Shown piece by piece: positions 60,651 to 64,000 of a stretch of DNA of 64,000 nucleotides (its first letter is position 1; each line of letters starts with the position of its first letter). The position numbers and the translations under genes are program-made. Source of the stretch: Gammaproteobacteria bacterium (lineage in GTDB: Bacteria > Pseudomonadota > Gammaproteobacteria > Methylococcales > Methylomonadaceae); contig JAHJSQ010000010.1 of assembly GCA_018830325.1 (NCBI GenBank), positions 23,673 through 87,672 on the forward strand, given 5' to 3'. Below the pieces are notes generated by a model that ran no database searches, was not told the DNA's origin, and worked only from the letters and a program-made list of their open reading frames with translations.

Positions 60651-61337
60651 GGATGCCTACAATTTTTTCTCACCTCATCCGATGCAAAGATTTTCGGCAT
60701 TCAATGCCAAAGAATAAGCGCCAATAACAGGCCTTTCATCCTATATCCGCTTCGACTTTCGCGGGGCATTCGGAAAGTTAATTGGTATCGAATCGATAAT
60801 TAATTGACTTTTTTCTCTATCATTCTTATAGTTTCGAATCACTACTAAATGGAAGGGGTCGATAATGACTTGCCGTTTTAGTAGCGATTGTATGTCGACG
60901 ATGATAACAAGATCCGGCGGCTTGCATGGGTTGACAAGGGCCTGGCTAAGTTAACCCATGCAAGTTAAAAAATGATGTTGGATCAAAGATTCGAGCATTC
61001 ATGGAGCGCATGATCTTAAAAAGACTAGTTTGAGGCCTCACCAAGCCGGTGAAAGTGTTGTAAACCCTTCATGCTTCGACTTAGCTCAGCACGAACGGTC
61101 TACAAAACATGTCAACAGCTCTTTTAAGGATGATGGCTTGATTTTTAGGCTTTTTGAAGTCTATGGGATCTGCATAATAGATGGATTCCGACGAGATGCA
61201 TCGTTCGACAACTTACCCCAGACTTAGCAAATGTAGTGTCTAAGATGTTGAGTTATATGGGTTAAGAATCATACCCACTTTACCCGGCTTTTAAAAATCA
61301 GCCTGGGTTAACACAATTATAAGAGAGGTAAAGAACC
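60651..61337. other. Gene-free stretch with a shortened family B element (61014-61130)
   Basis: TCTTAAAAAGACT and the inverse end CAACAGCTCTTTTAAGGA bound a 117-bp family B derivative that keeps only the tgtaaacccttcatgcttcg hairpin. The rest, including 60740-61010, shows nothing recognisable. AGAGAGG before 61338 is the ribosome binding site of the next gene. Confidence 0.65.
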
Positions 61338-61511
61338 ATGACGATTGAAGAACCTAAAAAAGATAGATTTTGGCTTTATGTCGGTTGCCTGACATCAGCT
61401 TTAGTTATAACTCTGCTATTGGTCAAAATGAACGAGGACGAAAAATTTGCACCAATCAAAGAGCAACTCAAGGAAGAAGAGGCGTTGATGAATATTCGTG
61501 TCTTGAATTAA
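61338..61511 (+). CDS. 57-residue single-pass membrane protein
   Basis: A short gene: MTIEEPKKDRFWLYVGCLT, a hydrophobic helix (about 11-30) and a charged cytoplasmic or periplasmic tail rich in Glu/Lys, ending NIRVLN. AGAGAGG lies 8-10 bases before the ATG. The next gene, also small, starts 81 bases later on the same strand. No family recognised; the coding call rests on the ribosome binding site, the clean topology and the codon usage. Confidence 0.62.
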   Translation: MTIEEPKKDRFWLYVGCLTSALVITLLLVKMNEDEKFAPIKEQLKEEEALMNIRVLN

Positions 61512-61592
61512 GCATCAACGATAGATTAAACATTCAAGACGAATAAACGTTTATTTGCCCCATTATCTTAAGAAAAAGCAGAGAATAAAGTT

Positions 61593-61955
61593 ATGAAACT
61601 AAAGTTGATAGGCTTATTGATGACATTGTCCTTCTACGCAGGAGGATCGATGGCCACGGAATATATTTATCGAGATCTGATGGCCAATACATTGGCTTCA
61701 CCGAAATGCATGGTCGAAGAAGATGCAATCGCGAACGCTTCGAGAGATTATAATATCAAGCGGTTCAGTAAGAAGTTTTGTCAAACTCAAGGCTACGGTT
61801 GGCACGTCGATAAAGTCAAAGATACCGGGAAAGCAGTTTGCGAAGCTTGTCCTGATACATCCAAAACCGGCGTAACCTGTCATTTGGAAGATGTCGTTGT
61901 GCAATGCAAACGTATTAAACCCGGCAGCGTAGGCATGTTGCCCGGTAAAGGTTGA
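61593..61955 (+). CDS. Small secreted Cys-rich protein
   Basis: 120 residues; the signal peptide ends SMA (about 19-21). Six Cys (in PKCMVE, KFCQTQ, AVCEAC, VTCHLE and VQCKRI) suggest three disulphides or a metal/redox site. No family recognised. It lies between the 57-residue membrane protein and the SLC13 permease, all on the + strand; the 114-base gap to the permease leaves co-transcription uncertain. Confidence 0.7.
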   Translation: MKLKLIGLLMTLSFYAGGSMATEYIYRDLMANTLASPKCMVEEDAIANASRDYNIKRFSKKFCQTQGYGWHVDKVKDTGKAVCEACPDTSKTGVTCHLEDVVVQCKRIKPGSVGMLPGKG

Positions 61956-62069
61956 TTCGCACAACATTGAGCACAAGCACAGGGAAGTGCTGTACATTAG
62001 ATATTTGTTCTATAATAAGTCTCCTGTCCCAGGCGAATCAATCGCCTTCAATCATTTTTAGAGGAAACA

Positions 62070-63842
62070 ATGGACTGGCAAGGTTGGCTTACTATCTTTT
62101 TGACGCTTGGGGTCTTGATTACCCTGGTTTTTTCCCGCCTAACCCCCGATATCGTATTGATGGCCGCGCTGACCGTACTGAGCGTTTGCGGGGTTCTCGA
62201 TGCCAAACAAGCGTTGTCAGGATTCAGTAATGAAGGATTGATCACCGTTGCCGCCATGTTTATCATTGCTGCCGGCATAAGAGCATCCGGCGGTGTCGAA
62301 TTGATTGTCAATCTCATGTTAGGTAATCCTAAAAGCCTTCGTAGCGCCTTATTTCGCTTAGTGTTGCCTATCATTCCGCTCAGTGCCTTTCTAAACAACA
62401 CACCGGTCGTCGCTACAATGATTCCAGCGGTAACGCGCTGGTCCAAACGTATCGGAGTCAGTCCGTCTAAGCTCATGATTCCATTGAGCTACGCTGCCAT
62501 ATTAGGCGGCACGCTAACGCTAATCGGGACCAGTACCAATCTGGTTATCAATGGTCAATACCAAGTATTGACCGGTAAAAGCGGTTTCGGATTGTTCGAT
62601 ATCACTATGATCGGGCTGCCGGTTGCTTTTGTCGGCATTCTGTTTATCGTTTTCGTATTGCCGCTATTATTGCCGCAGCGGCAAAGCGCTTCCGAACAAT
62701 TCGCGGATAGGAAAAAGTTTACTTTCGAAGTGGCCGTGGCGATCAACGGGCCTTTAGAAGGTGTGACCATTGCCGAGGCCGGCTTAAGAAACCTCCACAA
62801 AATCTATTTAGCCGAAGTCGAACGCAACGGCAGTATCGTGACGGCCGTATCTTCGGAAGAAAAATTGCAAGGCGGCGACCGGTTGGTATTCGTCGGGGAA
62901 ACCAGTGCTATTTTCGATATTTTAAGAACAAATGGCCTGGTGCCTTCCGATAATCAACATCCGGTCATCGAAAAAGATGCGCCGGAGCGGTGTTTGGTTG
63001 AAGCGGTGGTTTCGCCGCATTGCGATAGCATCGGCACAACGATTCGGGATTCCCAGTTTAGAGATAGATACGGCGCCGTCGTGTTGGCCGTAGCGCGGAA
63101 CGGCGAGCCCATTCAAGGTAATCTAGGGTCTATCGAGTTGCAGGCCGGCGATGTACTGTTACTGGAAGCGCGGCCGGCTTTTGTCACGCGTCAACGCGTG
63201 CAGCGCGATTTTTTAATGATCAACGATTTGGCGGAAACACGGCCTAATCACAGTCGAGCTAATTTATCCTGGGCCTTATTGCTAGGCGTTATTATTCTGG
63301 CAACTAGCGGCTTAACCAGTATGTTGAATGCCGCTTTGATCGGTGCCGGAGCAATGGTCGCGACCGGTTGTTGCAGCATCAACGAAGCGCGAAGAAGCCT
63401 GGATTTAACCGTAATCGTCACAATCGCGGCGAGTTTTGCGTTGGGTAATGCGTTACAAATCAGCGGCGCCGCCGATTTCATTGCTCGTCATGTCTTGTCC
63501 ATTGCCGATGGTAACGCCTGGTTATTGTTAGGTTTGACTTATATTATCGTTTCGATAATGACCGAGGTGATAACCAATAACGCCGCGGCATTACTGATGC
63601 TGCCGATCGTTTTAGCGATTACCGGAAGTCTCGGGCTCAATCCGGAGCCTTTCGTGTTTGCCACGATGGTGGCGGCATCGGCCAGTTTTGCAACGCCGAT
63701 CGGTTATCAGACCAACTTGATGGTTTACGGGCCTGGCGGTTATTATTTCAAGGACTTTTTGAAAGTCGGGGTGCCGATGAATATCATAGTTGCGATTACC
63801 TCGATAGGACTGATTCCGTTAATTTGGCCGTTGTCGAATTAA
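62070..63842 (+). CDS. SLC13-family permease with two TrkA-C domains
   Basis: 590 residues. Helix clusters at about 1-205 and 395-590 form the anion transporter of the divalent anion:Na+ symporter family, with SerAsnThr-type loops GTSTNLVINGQY and a second TEVITNNAAALLMLPI. Two regulatory TrkA-C domains (about 210-290 and 300-380) sit in the cytoplasmic loop. Substrates of such proteins include sulfate, thiosulfate or dicarboxylates; which one cannot be told here. AGAGGAAACA precedes the ATG. A family A element begins 19 bases after the stop. Confidence 0.9.
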   Translation: MDWQGWLTIFLTLGVLITLVFSRLTPDIVLMAALTVLSVCGVLDAKQALSGFSNEGLITVAAMFIIAAGIRASGGVELIVNLMLGNPKSLRSALFRLVLPIIPLSAFLNNTPVVATMIPAVTRWSKRIGVSPSKLMIPLSYAAILGGTLTLIGTSTNLVINGQYQVLTGKSGFGLFDITMIGLPVAFVGILFIVFVLPLLLPQRQSASEQFADRKKFTFEVAVAINGPLEGVTIAEAGLRNLHKIYLAEVERNGSIVTAVSSEEKLQGGDRLVFVGETSAIFDILRTNGLVPSDNQHPVIEKDAPERCLVEAVVSPHCDSIGTTIRDSQFRDRYGAVVLAVARNGEPIQGNLGSIELQAGDVLLLEARPAFVTRQRVQRDFLMINDLAETRPNHSRANLSWALLLGVIILATSGLTSMLNAALIGAGAMVATGCCSINEARRSLDLTVIVTIAASFALGNALQISGAADFIARHVLSIADGNAWLLLGLTYIIVSIMTEVITNNAAALLMLPIVLAITGSLGLNPEPFVFATMVAASASFATPIGYQTNLMVYGPGGYYFKDFLKVGVPMNIIVAITSIGLIPLIWPLSN

Positions 63843-63861
63843 CTTTCAATTCAACCGGCTT

Positions 63862-64000
63862 CCTGATTAGCAAGTTTCTTCAGCTAAAGCCCAAAAACCA
63901 GCATATCCCTAGCAGGACGGGGTTTGCAACCCCGTCCTAAACGTTTTGACTTTGGCCGAAGTCAGCCGAAATGTTTAGGGCAAACCGAAACGTTGGGGAC
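63862..64000. repeat. Family A left end with inner hairpin, cut by window edge
   Basis: CCTGATTAGCAAG at 63862 starts another family A copy with the 'gctaaagcccaaaaaccagc' segment and a hairpin GGACGGGG/CCCCGTCC (about 63915-63938). The right end is beyond the window. Confidence 0.6.

Overview
The window looks like the chromosome of a gammaproteobacterial methanotroph (Methylococcales, of the Methylomicrobium/Methylotuvimicrobium kind). This is inference. It rests on housekeeping genes of gammaproteobacterial type (cyoE, rsmD, coaD, DUF2782), on many secreted proteins ending in a VPxPAAxW sorting tail (VPLPA/PEP-CTERM type), on a PrsT-like TPR lipoprotein, and on a pair of genes resembling the copper protein CorA/MopE and its surface di-heme peroxidase CorB/SACCP, which are known from methanotrophs. 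No pmo, mxa or rRNA genes are present to settle it.

Layout. 1-7.8 kb: housekeeping (partial TrpD/YbiB-like gene, cyoE, two M16 peptidases, rsmD, coaD, ferredoxin, B12-radical SAM). 8.6-10.9 kb: secreted proteins whose predicted mature N-terminus is histidine, plus a HEAT-repeat protein. 11.4-17.3 kb: TlpA, DUF4266 lipoprotein, a giant DUF3570 double barrel, a coiled-coil protein and ApbE. 17.6-21.3 kb: three paralogous secreted proteins starting HxxW after the signal peptide. 21.6-24.6 kb: MFS/spermidine synthase-like protein, DUF2782, DUF4124. 25-29.3 kb: an internally deleted kinase pseudogene and two histidine kinases, one with a c-heme sensor domain. 29.5-32.5 kb: a secreted protein, Hyi and GlxR. 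33-35.8 kb: ggt, phosphopantetheinyl transferase and DUF192, all overlapping. 36-40.4 kb: AttEFGH-like ABC cluster. 42-45 kb: PrsT-like protein. 46-47.7 kb: TPR-sulfotransferase. 48.4-58 kb: two SACCP/CorB-like di-heme peroxidases with VPxPA-tailed partners, one with the Trp-x-His plus second His expected of a MopE/CorA copper site. 58.6-59.6 kb: DUF2024 and a divergent MarR regulator with a Cys-rich tail. 61.3-63.8 kb: small membrane protein, Cys-rich secreted protein, SLC13 permease.

How the genes may work together. The most interesting material is a dispersed set of exported proteins with a predicted N-terminal histidine, VPxPA tails and Trp/His motifs, plus two peroxidases that could modify Trp and a Met/His-rich outer-membrane barrel. 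This suggests a surface copper (or redox) handling system. A 16-bp palindrome, TGTGTSATWTSACRCA, recurs at six loci beside these genes and may mark a shared regulon.

The intergenic space is crowded with non-autonomous repeats, named here A-H. A: ends CCTGATTAGCAAG, 8-bp target duplications. B: ends TCCTAAAAAGAKCAGTTG. C: inverted repeats of TGTAGGGTRCGC type. D: ends AAGGCTATGT. E: ATTCAGTC elements nested in B. F: long palindromes with a catccatg core. G: gtgggagcgatc/gtgaggg repeats. H: ends CCCAGCACCTAAA, 4-bp duplications. No transposase gene, tRNA, rRNA or CRISPR array was found.
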